Assembly (NCBI GenBank): GCA_963668015.2
Contig: CAXXCR010000010.1
Location: 1-64,000 of the forward strand
Length of the DNA stretch: 64,000 bases
Direction of reading: 5' to 3'
Source of the DNA: Ilyobacter_A sp963668015
Lineage (GTDB): Bacteria > Fusobacteriota > Fusobacteriia > Fusobacteriales > Fusobacteriaceae
The translations under genes were made by a program, and so were the position numbers. A model generated the notes under the pieces. It saw only the letters and a list, made by a program, of their open reading frames with translations. It searched no databases and was not told the DNA's origin. Positions 35,561 to 44,685 of this stretch are shown here, piece by piece (position 1 is the first letter of the stretch; each line of letters opens with the position of its first letter).

Positions 35561-36669
35561 ATTTATTATTTTTCCTTTTTATACGTACCTGTTTAGATCT
35601 ATGATATGTTGCTGTTAAATGTGTTGTTATTTTGTCATTAAAATATTATATTCAATTCAAGCCCCTATTTATTTAAAAAAGAGGATTTCCCCGGATAAAA
35701 TCTATAAATTTACTGTTAAAATAAAAAAACAAATTTAAGATTATTATAGTTTTTTAATGACTATCGATTAAAATTTATAAGGTTGAAAAGTATCAGTTAG
35801 ATTATAAGATAATAAAATTTGAATGGAATTCTTTAAAAGGCAGTAGCTCAGCTTATTTTACAAATTGGAGCACTCTAAAAAATGTTTGCAGAGTTTAAAA
35901 TCTAAACATTGTTATTATAAAATTTATTTATTATTAAGGCAGACATAAAATAATTCTATCCTTATGTAAGTTATTTGTCAATAAATTCATAAAAAATGAT
36001 AAAATGTAAAAGTTAATTGAAACCATTTGAAACACGAAAATTTTCTAGAAATATCGATTTTACCTGCAAAAATAAAAGTTTTTATATTGAAAATATACTC
36101 GTTGTGCTAGAGCACAATTTATTTTAGGTCGACAAACATTGTAATTTATTCAAAAAAAAACTAAAATGTATTATATCAAATTTGAGAGCGGTTAACTTTT
36201 TACACTAGAGAAATAAATTCAAAGCTCTTACTAATTCTTTTTAAAATTTCATATCTTTTCATTTTATTATTTCAAATTCTAAATTCATTAATCTGAAAAT
36301 TTCAATTTTATATTTAATTAAAATATAGCATTTTTATTTATAGTTTTTTCCACGATTAGAATAAACCTATTTCTTATCTGATTATCTTTTCCTTAATTTT
36401 TATTTCAACTAATTTATTTTTTTATTTTCATTTATTAATTTTATATACTTTTCATATTTTTTCATTTCTACGTTTACATTATTTTCTTTTTAAATCTATT
36501 TTTAAAAATAATTTTCAAATATGTATCACTCTATAATTATATGAGTTTTTTAGCGAAATTAAGGCAGTTTTAAGTGTAATCAAAATATTATTTGGAGTAA
36601 TTTGTATATTGGGTAATTTTTATTGTCTAAATTAAATTGTAAGTTAAATATAGAAAGGAGAGTTTTAAA
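35561..36669. other. 1.1-kb A+T-rich control region between the PucR and permease genes
   Basis: No convincing ORF on either strand. It holds control block copy 2 (36102-36165). From about 36240 to 36540 the plus strand is strongly T-rich, and a purine-rich ribosome site precedes the permease at 36670. No clear sigma-70 promoter was identified. Confidence 0.6.
36102..36165. promoter_or_regulatory. Conserved 65-bp control block, copy 2, with operator palindrome
   Basis: TTGTGCTAGAGCACAA (36102-36117) differs from copy 1 by one central base. The following about 50 bp align to copy 1 with one single-base gap in the A-run. It lies between the PucR gene and the permease, 505 bp before the permease start. 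Confidence 0.7.
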
Positions 36670-38082
36670 ATGGCAAACCAAGAAACATTTGAAAGGGTAT
36701 TATCGAAAAAAGACGTATTGGCACTTGCATTCGGTGCAATGATAGGATGGGGATGGGTAGTTTTAGCAGGTAGCTGGGTAAAAACAGCAGGTCCATTAGG
36801 AGCAATGCTTGCATTCTTAATGGGTGGAATAATGGTTTTATTTGTTGGTCTTACTTATGCTGAACTTACTTCTGCAATGCCTAAGTGCGGAGGAGAGCAT
36901 GTATTTACTTTAAGAGCTCTTGGGACAAATGCTTCATTTATGTGTACCTGGTCTATTATACTGGGATATATATCAGTGGTGGCTTTTGAGGCAGTTGCAT
37001 TCCCAACAGTGTTGGAATACCTAATACCAGGATATATTCAAGGTAAAATGTATGCGGTAGCTGGATATGATGTATATTTCACTTGGGTATTAGTAGGTAT
37101 GGTGAGCTCAATTGCAATAACGGTCATAAACTATTTTGGGGTAAAACCTGCTGCATTTTTACAAGGAGTACTGACACTTATAATAGCAGCTGTAGGTTTA
37201 AGTTTCTTTGGAGGAGCAGTTACTAATGGTGATGTGGCAAATGTTCAACCTCTATTTGTAGGCGGTGGTAAAGGAATTTTGGCAGTAGCAGTTATGACAC
37301 CATTTATGTATGTCGGATTTGATGTTATACCTCAGGCAGCAGAAGAGATAAATTTACCATTTAAGAAAATAGGTCAAATTTTAATACTTTCGGTAGTTAT
37401 GGCAGTTGCATGGTACATAATGATTATTTATGGAGTATCGTTAGCTATGGATAGTAATTCAATGGCAGCTTCAAAACTTGTAACTGCAGATGCAATGAAA
37501 GCAGTATTCTTTAACAGCCCTTTAGCTTCTAAAATAATGGTTTTAGCAGGAATAGGTGGAATTATAACAAGTTGGAACTCATTCTTCGTTGGTGGAAGTA
37601 GAGCAATATACTCAATGGCTGAATCAAAGATGTTACCAGCATTTCTTGCAAAATTACACCCAAAATATAAAACACCAGTAAATGCAGTACTTTTAATAGG
37701 TGTAATATCAACATTAGCTCCGCTTTTAGGGAGAAAAATGCTGGTTTGGCTTGTTGATGCAGGTGGATTTACAATAGTTATAGCTTATCTTCTTGTAGTA
37801 ATTTCGTTCTTAGTATTAAGAAAGAAAGAACCTGAAATGGAAAGACCATATAAAATTAAGCATGGTGTCTTTGTAGGATCAGTAGCAGCAATATTAAGTG
37901 GAGCTTGTATATTCCTTTATCTTCCTGGAGCTCCATCAGCATTAGTACCTTTTGAATGGTTCATTGTACTTGGATGGTTTGTACTAGGAGCGATCTTCTA
38001 TGCATGGGCTAAAATGTCTTATTCAGATTTTGGGAAACATGCGGAAGAACTTGGAGACAATTCTATAGCACAACCTGAATAA
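36670..38082 (+). CDS. APC-family amino-acid permease (probable GABA/amino-acid transporter)
   Basis: Integral membrane transporter of 470 aa with about 12 hydrophobic segments. The TM1 motif GAMIGWGWVVLAG and the consensus EL-TSAMPKCGGEH region are typical of APC transporters. Adjacency to a 4-aminobutyrate aminotransferase suggests GABA or a related amino acid as substrate; this is inference. ATG after AAAGGAGAG. Base composition and codon use fit its neighbours. Confidence 0.85.
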   Translation: MANQETFERVLSKKDVLALAFGAMIGWGWVVLAGSWVKTAGPLGAMLAFLMGGIMVLFVGLTYAELTSAMPKCGGEHVFTLRALGTNASFMCTWSIILGYISVVAFEAVAFPTVLEYLIPGYIQGKMYAVAGYDVYFTWVLVGMVSSIAITVINYFGVKPAAFLQGVLTLIIAAVGLSFFGGAVTNGDVANVQPLFVGGGKGILAVAVMTPFMYVGFDVIPQAAEEINLPFKKIGQILILSVVMAVAWYIMIIYGVSLAMDSNSMAASKLVTADAMKAVFFNSPLASKIMVLAGIGGIITSWNSFFVGGSRAIYSMAESKMLPAFLAKLHPKYKTPVNAVLLIGVISTLAPLLGRKMLVWLVDAGGFTIVIAYLLVVISFLVLRKKEPEMERPYKIKHGVFVGSVAAILSGACIFLYLPGAPSALVPFEWFIVLGWFVLGAIFYAWAKMSYSDFGKHAEELGDNSIAQPE

Positions 38083-38160
38083 TTAATAACAGAATATATA
38101 ACATAAAAGTTTAAAAAAATGGACAGAATTAATAACTTTTATATTAACTATTGTATATAA

Positions 38161-38204
38161 TCTATATTGGAAATACTGACTTATTAAGGTATTTCCAATA
38201 TAGA
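38161..38204 (+). repeat. Intercistronic 16-bp stem hairpin
   Basis: Perfect arms 38161-38176 and 38189-38204 (TCTATATTGGAAATAC) with a 12-nt loop, between the permease and the aminotransferase. No T-run follows, so it may tune or process the mRNA and not end it. Confidence 0.6.
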
Positions 38205-38269
38205 TAATACAGCAAAGATAAACTTAAGTGGTGAGCCAAAAATTAAAATACATATTGGAGGGTTTAATA

Positions 38270-39614
38270 ATGATTTTAGAAAAAAATGCAACACTTGTAA
38301 CATCAATTCCAGGTCCTAAATCAAAGGAGCTTTTGGAAAAAAGACTTAAATATGTAGCTAGGGGAGTAAGTTACTCTACAGAGGTATTTGTAGACGAGGC
38401 TAAAGGTGCCCTTATAAAAGATATAGACGGTAATGTATTCGTTGACTTTGCATCAGGTATAGGCGTGCAAAATGTAGGGCATTGTGACGATGAGATAGTA
38501 GAAGCAATAAAAGCACAGGTTGAAAAAAATATACACTCTTCTTTCAACGTTGCAATGTATGAGCAATACATTGATTTAGCAGAAAAACTTGTTTCGGTAA
38601 CTCCGGGAGATTATGCTAAAAAAGCTTTGTTTATAAACAGTGGTGCTGAGGCTGTAGAAAATGCTATTAAAATCGCAAGAAAATATACAGGTAAACCAAT
38701 GATACTATCGTTAGAAAATGCGTTTCATGGAAGAACTTATATGGCTATGACGCTTACAAGTAAAGTAAGACCCTATAAATACGGTTTTGCGCCGTACAAT
38801 AGTGATACACACAAGATCCCATCATCTTATTGTTATAGATGCCCATATGGTAAACAACATCCAGGTTGTAATCTAGAATGTGCTCAAAAATTAAGAGACT
38901 TGCTTAAAGGGGAACTGTCGGCAGATATGATTGCTGCTTTAATAGTAGAACCTATACAGGGTGAAGGTGGTTTCATAGTTCCTCCAAAAGAATATTTACA
39001 AGAACTTCAAAAAATATGTAATGAACACGGAATACTATTCATAGTAGATGAAATTCAAGCAGGATTTGCTAGAACAGGTAGCCTTTTTGCTTCTGAGCAG
39101 TTTGAAATTGAACCTGATATGATAACAATGTCAAAATCACTTGCTGCAGGAATGCCGTTAAGTGCTGTTGTTGGAAAAGAAGAGATAATGGAAAATCCCA
39201 TTGTAGGATCGATAGGTGGAACTTTCAGCGGAAACCCTGTTTCATGTGCAGCCGGTCTTAAGGTTATTGAAAAAGTAGAAAAAGACAACTTGTCAGAAAA
39301 AGCTAATGTTATTGGTGAAAAAATCAAATCAAGACTTTCTGAAATGCAGAAAAAATATCCTGTTATTGGAGATATAAGAGGACTTGGAGCAATGTGTGCA
39401 GTGGAATTCGTTAACGACCCTGAAACAAAAGAGCCCAACAAGGAGATAATAGGAAAAATAACTAAAGAAAGTCTGCAACAAGGAGTAATCTTCCTAAGTG
39501 CAGGGAATTTATGGAAATGTTCTTAGATTCCTTCCACCATTAGTAATGACAGATGAGCAGTTAGACTATGGTTTAGACGTTCTTGAAAAAGCAATAGAAA
39601 AAGCGTTAAGCTAA
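38270..39614 (+). CDS. gabT: 4-aminobutyrate aminotransferase-type class III transaminase, frameshifted at 3' end
   Basis: PLP enzyme predicted to convert GABA and 2-oxoglutarate to succinate semialdehyde and glutamate. FINSGAEAVENAIKIAR, NAFHGRTYM, the VDEIQAGFARTG Asp, and MSKSLAAGMPLS with the PLP lysine are present. A YCYRCPYGKQHPGC segment is shared with GABA transaminases of related anaerobes. The main frame ends early at 39526. One extra T near 39509 explains this; corrected, the tail reads GNYGNVLRFLPPLVMTDEQL and ends at 39614, 447 aa. I chose the ATG at 38270 (GGAGGG upstream) over a GTG at 38228. Confidence 0.88.
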
Positions 39615-39638
39615 ATTATTAGTGAAAGGTAGAGTACT

Positions 39639-40757
39639 ATGAAACTATTTAAATTACAACCTGAAATCCATAAATTTGATAAATTTGCCGAATTTGTTGA
39701 AGAATTCGGCATAGGAGAAAAAGACCTTATAGTGGTGAACAACTCCATATACGATAAATTTATAAAAGAGCTTGATTTGAAAAGTATATTTGTATCCCCG
39801 AAAAAATACGGCAGTGGAGAGCCTTCTGATGAAATCATAGACAAGGTGCTTGAAGAAGCCGGGAAGTCTGAATACGACAGAATAATTGCCATAGGCGGGG
39901 GAGCTGTAATGGATATAGCTAAGTTCTTAGTGCTTGAGGGAGCTTCCAGCGCTTTAGATATATTCGAGAGAAAGATAGAGTTTAAAAAGGTAAAAGAGCT
40001 GGTAGCTGTGCCTACCACTTGCGGTACAGGAAGCGAGGTTACTTCGTTTTCAGTGGCAGAGATAAAGTCAAAGGGGACAAAAATGGGTATAGGTATAGAC
40101 GAGTTCCTCCCAGATCAGGCAGTGCTTATACCGAGTCTTCTGTCAGACATACCTTATAAGTTTTTTGCCTTTAGTACCCTTGATGCTTTGGTGCACGCGG
40201 CAGAATCCTTTGTTTCTCCAAAGTCCAACCAATACACAGATATGTTTGCCGAGAAGGCGATAGAGTTAATACTTAAGGGCTACAAGTACATAGTGCAGAA
40301 TGGGAAGGACAGCTATAAGGAGGTCATAGAAGACTTCCTTATAGGGAGCAACTACGCTGGTATAGCTTTTGGTAATACTGGTGTTGGCGCTGTACATGCC
40401 CTGTCTTATCCACTTGGAGGAAAGTACCATGTGGCACACGGCGAGTGCAATTATGAGTTCTTTACTCCGGTTTTCAAGGCCTATACAAGTATAGCTCCAG
40501 AGGGTAAGATAAAGCAGTTTAACGATCTCGTGGCTTCTGTGCTGGGATTAGAAGGTGGATGCGATGTATACCTTGAGCTGGACAATCTTCTTGGAGAAAT
40601 TTGGGAAAAGAAAAAGCTCAGCAGCTTTGGGATGCAGGAAACAGAGATATTGGAATTCACTGAAAGTGTAATCGAAAAACAGCAGAGACTTTTGGGGAAC
40701 AACTATGTTCCTCTGGAAAAAGATGGGATGCTGGGTATATACAGGGAGCTTTTCTAA
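39639..40757 (+). CDS. Iron-containing alcohol dehydrogenase, 4-hydroxybutyrate dehydrogenase-like
   Basis: Group III Fe-dependent dehydrogenase of 372 aa, almost exactly the length of clostridial 4-hydroxybutyrate dehydrogenase. NAD-binding GGGAVMDIAKFL and PTTCGTGSEVT, and metal ligands in DALVHAAESF and GAVHALSYPLGGKYHVAHGE. With the aminotransferase 24 bp upstream, the likely reaction is NADH-dependent reduction of succinate semialdehyde to 4-hydroxybutyrate, as in GABA fermentation. The specificity is inferred from context. Confidence 0.82.
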   Translation: MKLFKLQPEIHKFDKFAEFVEEFGIGEKDLIVVNNSIYDKFIKELDLKSIFVSPKKYGSGEPSDEIIDKVLEEAGKSEYDRIIAIGGGAVMDIAKFLVLEGASSALDIFERKIEFKKVKELVAVPTTCGTGSEVTSFSVAEIKSKGTKMGIGIDEFLPDQAVLIPSLLSDIPYKFFAFSTLDALVHAAESFVSPKSNQYTDMFAEKAIELILKGYKYIVQNGKDSYKEVIEDFLIGSNYAGIAFGNTGVGAVHALSYPLGGKYHVAHGECNYEFFTPVFKAYTSIAPEGKIKQFNDLVASVLGLEGGCDVYLELDNLLGEIWEKKKLSSFGMQETEILEFTESVIEKQQRLLGNNYVPLEKDGMLGIYRELF

Positions 40758-41118
40758 AGCTTAGAAGAATTGAAAATTTTATAAATACTTAGAGCATTCT
40801 CTGTAGTTTTAATATTTTTTACGATAAATTATAAAAACTTTATTTGATGAACCTCCTTGATTTTTAAAATAAAAAACCTCAAAATATAATAGTATACGCA
40901 CAATTAAACTTTTTCATAATTAGATCAGGCAGTAATTCTGCTTCACCAGGGCGGGATTATTGTCCTGATCAAGTTCCAGAAAAACAAAAATATTGAAATA
41001 TGATTTAAAAAAAATCTGTAAACACCCCCCCCGCTTAAAATTTTAAGCGGGGGGGTTATCTTTTTGGAAGGAAAAAATACTTGAACGTATAAAATAAAAA
41101 GAAAGGGGGGGATTTTTT
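40758..41118. other. Structured spacer after the dehydrogenase gene
   Basis: No ORF. Two inverted repeats are present. One is at 40923-40970 (GATCAGG plus CAGTAAT arms, one bulged base, around a GC-rich 19-nt loop). The other is the C8/G7 hairpin at 41025-41055. Confidence 0.5.
41025..41055. terminator. Hairpin with C8/G7 homopolymer arms
   Basis: CCCCCCCCGCTTAAAA pairs with TTTTAAGCGGGGGGG. TTATCTTTTT follows on the plus strand, so it may terminate the GABA operon. Runs of seven to eight G/C are striking in such an A+T-rich region. Confidence 0.6.
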
Positions 41119-41307
41119 ATGGCAGATAAGATGTGTTCTTTATATAAAAAGGAAGCAAAGGATATAGACAAGTATCTAAAAGAAGTGGGCGATGGCAGGT
41201 ATTTGTGTACAAAATGCGGGAGGTTTTCAGAGGACAAGAAAAAACTTTGTAAACCTGTGGAAATAGAAAAACGTTTTGTGGATAAAGGGGCTAAGAAAAA
41301 GAAATAA
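41119..41307 (+). CDS. Small cysteine-containing hypothetical protein
   Basis: 62 aa, basic C-terminus (GAKKKK). It has Cys6, a CTKCG pair (Cys30, Cys33) and Cys44, consistent with a small metal-binding fold, and a KEVGDGRYLCTKCGRFSEDK segment. The start is well supported by GAAAGGGGGGGA. Monocistronic, ending at a bidirectional terminator. I recognise the general type (short zinc-ribbon-like proteins) but not a named family. Confidence 0.65.
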   Translation: MADKMCSLYKKEAKDIDKYLKEVGDGRYLCTKCGRFSEDKKKLCKPVEIEKRFVDKGAKKKK

Positions 41308-41332
41308 GGGTAGAAAATTGTGTAGTAATTAT

Positions 41333-41373
41333 AAAAAAGGTAGCTTGAATATTTTTTTGAAGCTATCTTTTTT
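41333..41373. terminator. Bidirectional terminator between the small Cys protein and ppx
   Basis: AAAAAGGTAGCTT and AAGCTATCTTTTTT form a stem with a 13-nt loop; T-runs face both directions. Confidence 0.8.
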
Positions 41374-41414
41374 AGTTCCTAGATTGTCAAATTATTAGTT
41401 CATTGAGTAAAAAT

Positions 41415-42920
41415 TTAATTTTTTTTCACAACTTTTATTACCTTTCCAAATACCTCTTTAAACCTCCTACCTGAAACCAACAGCTTGCTTATCTGTATGT
41501 CAAGCACATCCATCCCCTCTACATGGAATAATACCTCTTTGTTTTTTATCTCTACATCGAAATTTAAATCTTCCAAAACAAAGACCCTGTTAAATATTTT
41601 GGCGAGTTTTAACAGTACCGCCAGCTCGTCAATTATCTGAATGTCTGCTTTGTTCAATATGTCGGTGTAATCAAGGTAGAGTTTGTTTCTCTTTTCCAGT
41701 TGTGATACAGCCAGAGCAGAGATTAGAAGTTCTTTGTGGGATATACCGTTAAGGCCTGAATTTAGGATCATGTAGAATGAGTGCTCAGGGTGATCATAAT
41801 AGTTTATGTTGATCCCGGACCTTCCGAAATAGCAGCAGGTTTTTATTATTTTATCATTCATTTCCTCCAAATGGTGCAACGTCCTGAATTTTTCAAAAAT
41901 TTCTTTAAAAATCTGAAATACATTTTTTCCGTTATCAGCCGAAAGCTGGTAATGTTCGGTTATGCTGTGCAGGGAGTATTCGTAAACATCTTCTATCTCC
42001 TTACCAAGTTGGTTCAGATGAGAGTAAAGAACCCCCTCTCTTATCCCGGAGCCGCTTATAATGAGTTTTTCAATTCCGGTGTGGGTCAGGAGACAATTTA
42101 TAGCACAGGCAGCACCTACAAATATATCAGCCCTGCTTTTTGCCAGCCCTTGAACTTGGAGTTTTTCATTATAGGTTTTCTTTTTCAAAAAATTATATGT
42201 CAGGATGACCTCTTCTATGCGCATGTGGTAGTCGTGCAAAAGTTTCAGCGGATATTGGCGAAGATTTGAGTGCACCTTTGCCAGGTTCCTCACAGTCCCC
42301 CCAACGCCTATAAGGGGAAGATTGTTCAAATTTTGGAGCCAGTCTATTTTCTCATATTCAGAAAATATAGCTTCTTTGAGCGTCAGCTCCCCTTTTTTAT
42401 GTAGTGGGTTTTTCACATCTGATATTTGAGAAAGGGTAACCGAACCAAAGCTTAAACTCACAGACTCAACGATCATTTTGTCTTTGAACCATACAAGCTC
42501 CGTACTGGCACCTCCCATGTCCATAAGCAGCCCTTCGCTTACATCCAGGCTGTTTATAGCCCCGAGGTATGAAAACTTAGCCTCATCTTTTCCTGTAAAA
42601 ACTGTTATGTCCAGGTCCAGCTGTTCTTTTACCGGAAGTAAAAAATCATTTGAGTTTTCGGCGTTTCTAACAGCCGCGGTACCGAAACATATAATCTCGT
42701 CAACGGTGTAATTTTTACATATGCCCTTGAAAAGCCTCAGTGTGTTTACCGCTAGGTTTATTTTCTTTGTTTTTAGTACCCCGGTTTCGTGGAAGCCTTC
42801 TCCCAGCCTCACAGTTTCCTTGATGTCTTCTATGACTTTGAAATGCCTTTTCGGAGAGATCTCGAAAATAACCAGCCTCACCGAGTTGGATCCAACATCT
42901 ATTATGCCTACTTTTTTCAT
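41415..42920 (-). CDS. ppx: Exopolyphosphatase / pppGpp phosphatase (Ppx/GppA family)
   Basis: 501-aa ASKHA-fold hydrolase releasing phosphate from polyphosphate chains, and possibly acting on pppGpp. IDVGSNSVRLVIF is the N-terminal phosphate-binding loop, FGTAAVRNAENS and GLLMDMGGASTEL complete the catalytic core, and the C-terminal third is an HD-type helical region. ATG after GGAGGGGATGC. It is transcribed away from a divergent paralogue 211 bp away, and the polyphosphate kinase lies just beyond that paralogue. Confidence 0.92.
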   Translation of the reverse strand: MKKVGIIDVGSNSVRLVIFEISPKRHFKVIEDIKETVRLGEGFHETGVLKTKKINLAVNTLRLFKGICKNYTVDEIICFGTAAVRNAENSNDFLLPVKEQLDLDITVFTGKDEAKFSYLGAINSLDVSEGLLMDMGGASTELVWFKDKMIVESVSLSFGSVTLSQISDVKNPLHKKGELTLKEAIFSEYEKIDWLQNLNNLPLIGVGGTVRNLAKVHSNLRQYPLKLLHDYHMRIEEVILTYNFLKKKTYNEKLQVQGLAKSRADIFVGAACAINCLLTHTGIEKLIISGSGIREGVLYSHLNQLGKEIEDVYEYSLHSITEHYQLSADNGKNVFQIFKEIFEKFRTLHHLEEMNDKIIKTCCYFGRSGININYYDHPEHSFYMILNSGLNGISHKELLISALAVSQLEKRNKLYLDYTDILNKADIQIIDELAVLLKLAKIFNRVFVLEDLNFDVEIKNKEVLFHVEGMDVLDIQISKLLVSGRRFKEVFGKVIKVVKKN

Positions 42921-43131
42921 TGCATCCCCTCCTTACAATAAAATTATATTCAACAAATAAGTGATAGGCAAATAAATTTATTGTGTGGGCTTCAAAAGGA
43001 TAAAAGAAAAAGTTCGGTAAAAGTCTTATAGTTGTGTAAAAGTACTGTAATAATCGTGTATTCCCGGTACTTTATAAGCTAAAATTATATTAGGGATAAT
43101 TTTGCTTAAATATTTTTATAGGGGGCAATTT

Positions 43132-44685
43132 ATGGAAAACAATCTTGCTGCGGTTATAGAGATTTCTCCGACGGCGGTGGCGATGTCGGTGTTTCAGCGG
43201 AAGGGGAATGTTCTTGAAAGTCTAGAAGAGGTCAGTGAACCCCTTCTTTTATTTGACGGCTTAAACTCTTACAGGGTATCTTTCAAACGCGTACATAAAC
43301 TGTGTGACGTGCTGAACAAGATGAAAGAGCTTGCAAACACCTATGGCATAGAAAATTTTTGGGTGTCTACCACCAGCAGTTTCTCAGAAGTGGAAAACGT
43401 CTTATTTCTGGTGGACCTCGTGGAACTGCGTACCGGTTTAAAAATTTATGTGCCCACTGTTTTGGAAAAAAAGAAGCTGGCTTTCAAAAACTTTCTTTTG
43501 GAGAACAGGAACAAAAATCTGCATACAGAATCTGACTACAGTTTGATTGTGCATATAGGTGCCAGAACCACCGATATAACCATTTTAAACGGTGAAGAGA
43601 TGGTTTCACACGAGATTTTAAATACAGGAAACCTGAAGCTTTCTGATACCCTTGAAAATCAAAAAGTGAACCTGAAAAAAGCGGGAAGCTTTGTAAAGGA
43701 TGTATTGGGAAACTATCTAATGATTTTGAAACAGGAATTCAAAATAAAAAAAATAGATAAGCTCTTTTTTTTAGGAGACTTCAGCACCAATTTTTTAAAT
43801 GAAATTCTGCAAGACAAAGAACTGGAGTCCAATACCGTATGCAAAAAAAAGCTATTAAAGAAAATACTGGATCTGAAAGCTGAATCATTTTCAGCACTTT
43901 CGTCCAGCTACGGTATTTCGGAAAAGGAGTTCAAGAAAAATATTGCTTCTGCTTTTTTTCTAAGTGAGTTCAGTGACTTTTTTGAGGTAGAAAATATATA
44001 CTATATACACCCTGATGCAAAATGGACTTTCGCCTACCTGAAATTTTTCAAATCAGTTTCAAATGAACTGGAAAAAATTATAAACAATTACTCCATTGAA
44101 TGCGCCAAAAGAATCGGTGAAAAATATTTTTACAATAAAGAACATTCAGAGTTTTTACTTAAAAACTGCAAAAGATTATTCAATAAATTAAAATCCACCC
44201 ATAAATTTTCCGCGGAACAATTGCATTTTTTAAAAATGGCGGCTATTTTTCACGATATAGGAAAGTTTGTTTCGTTTAGGGAGCATCACAAGCACTCCTA
44301 CTATCTTGTCAAGGAGAGTTCTGTTTTTGGTTTAAATGAAAAGGAGCTGCAGATAGTTGCGAGTCTATGCTATTACCACAATATAGAGAATCCGGATCCA
44401 AGCCTTGAGATATTCAATGAATTCAGCTCCAGTGAAAAGGTTGTAATAATGAAGCTCACTGCCATTTTAAAACTTTTAGTATCCATAGACAGGAGTAAAA
44501 AGCAGAAATTTTCGGATATAAGCTATATAATAGACGGCAGCAAGCTGGTGGTTGAGGTTTCAACTGATGAGGACTTCAGTGTTGAGAAGTGGTCTTTTAG
44601 CAGAAGAAATAAGTTTTTCAAGGAGGTTTTTGGGCTGATGCCAACTTTAAAAGCAAAAAGGAGGTACTTAGAGGATGTCTTTTAA
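43132..44685 (+). CDS. Divergent Ppx/GppA-like protein with C-terminal HD domain
   Basis: 517 aa. The N-terminal half keeps ASKHA-type spacing (AAVIEISPTAVAMSVF in place of DVGSNSVRL, VHIGARTTDITIL in place of DIGGGSTEL), but the acidic and Ser residues of the phosphate loops are not conserved, so phosphatase activity there is doubtful. The C-terminal half is an HD domain with AAIFHDIGKFVSFREHHKHS. The ATG at 43132 has GGGGGC upstream. It overlaps ppk by 11 bp, implying coupled translation and a role in polyphosphate metabolism, perhaps as a regulator or partner of Ppk. Confidence 0.75.
   Translation: MENNLAAVIEISPTAVAMSVFQRKGNVLESLEEVSEPLLLFDGLNSYRVSFKRVHKLCDVLNKMKELANTYGIENFWVSTTSSFSEVENVLFLVDLVELRTGLKIYVPTVLEKKKLAFKNFLLENRNKNLHTESDYSLIVHIGARTTDITILNGEEMVSHEILNTGNLKLSDTLENQKVNLKKAGSFVKDVLGNYLMILKQEFKIKKIDKLFFLGDFSTNFLNEILQDKELESNTVCKKKLLKKILDLKAESFSALSSSYGISEKEFKKNIASAFFLSEFSDFFEVENIYYIHPDAKWTFAYLKFFKSVSNELEKIINNYSIECAKRIGEKYFYNKEHSEFLLKNCKRLFNKLKSTHKFSAEQLHFLKMAAIFHDIGKFVSFREHHKHSYYLVKESSVFGLNEKELQIVASLCYYHNIENPDPSLEIFNEFSSSEKVVIMKLTAILKLLVSIDRSKKQKFSDISYIIDGSKLVVEVSTDEDFSVEKWSFSRRNKFFKEVFGLMPTLKAKRRYLEDVF

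Noticed and set aside
35561..36669. Hidden gene in the 1.1-kb spacer before the permease
   Set aside because: All frames are short or lack a ribosome site; only a 9-codon frame follows control block copy 2.
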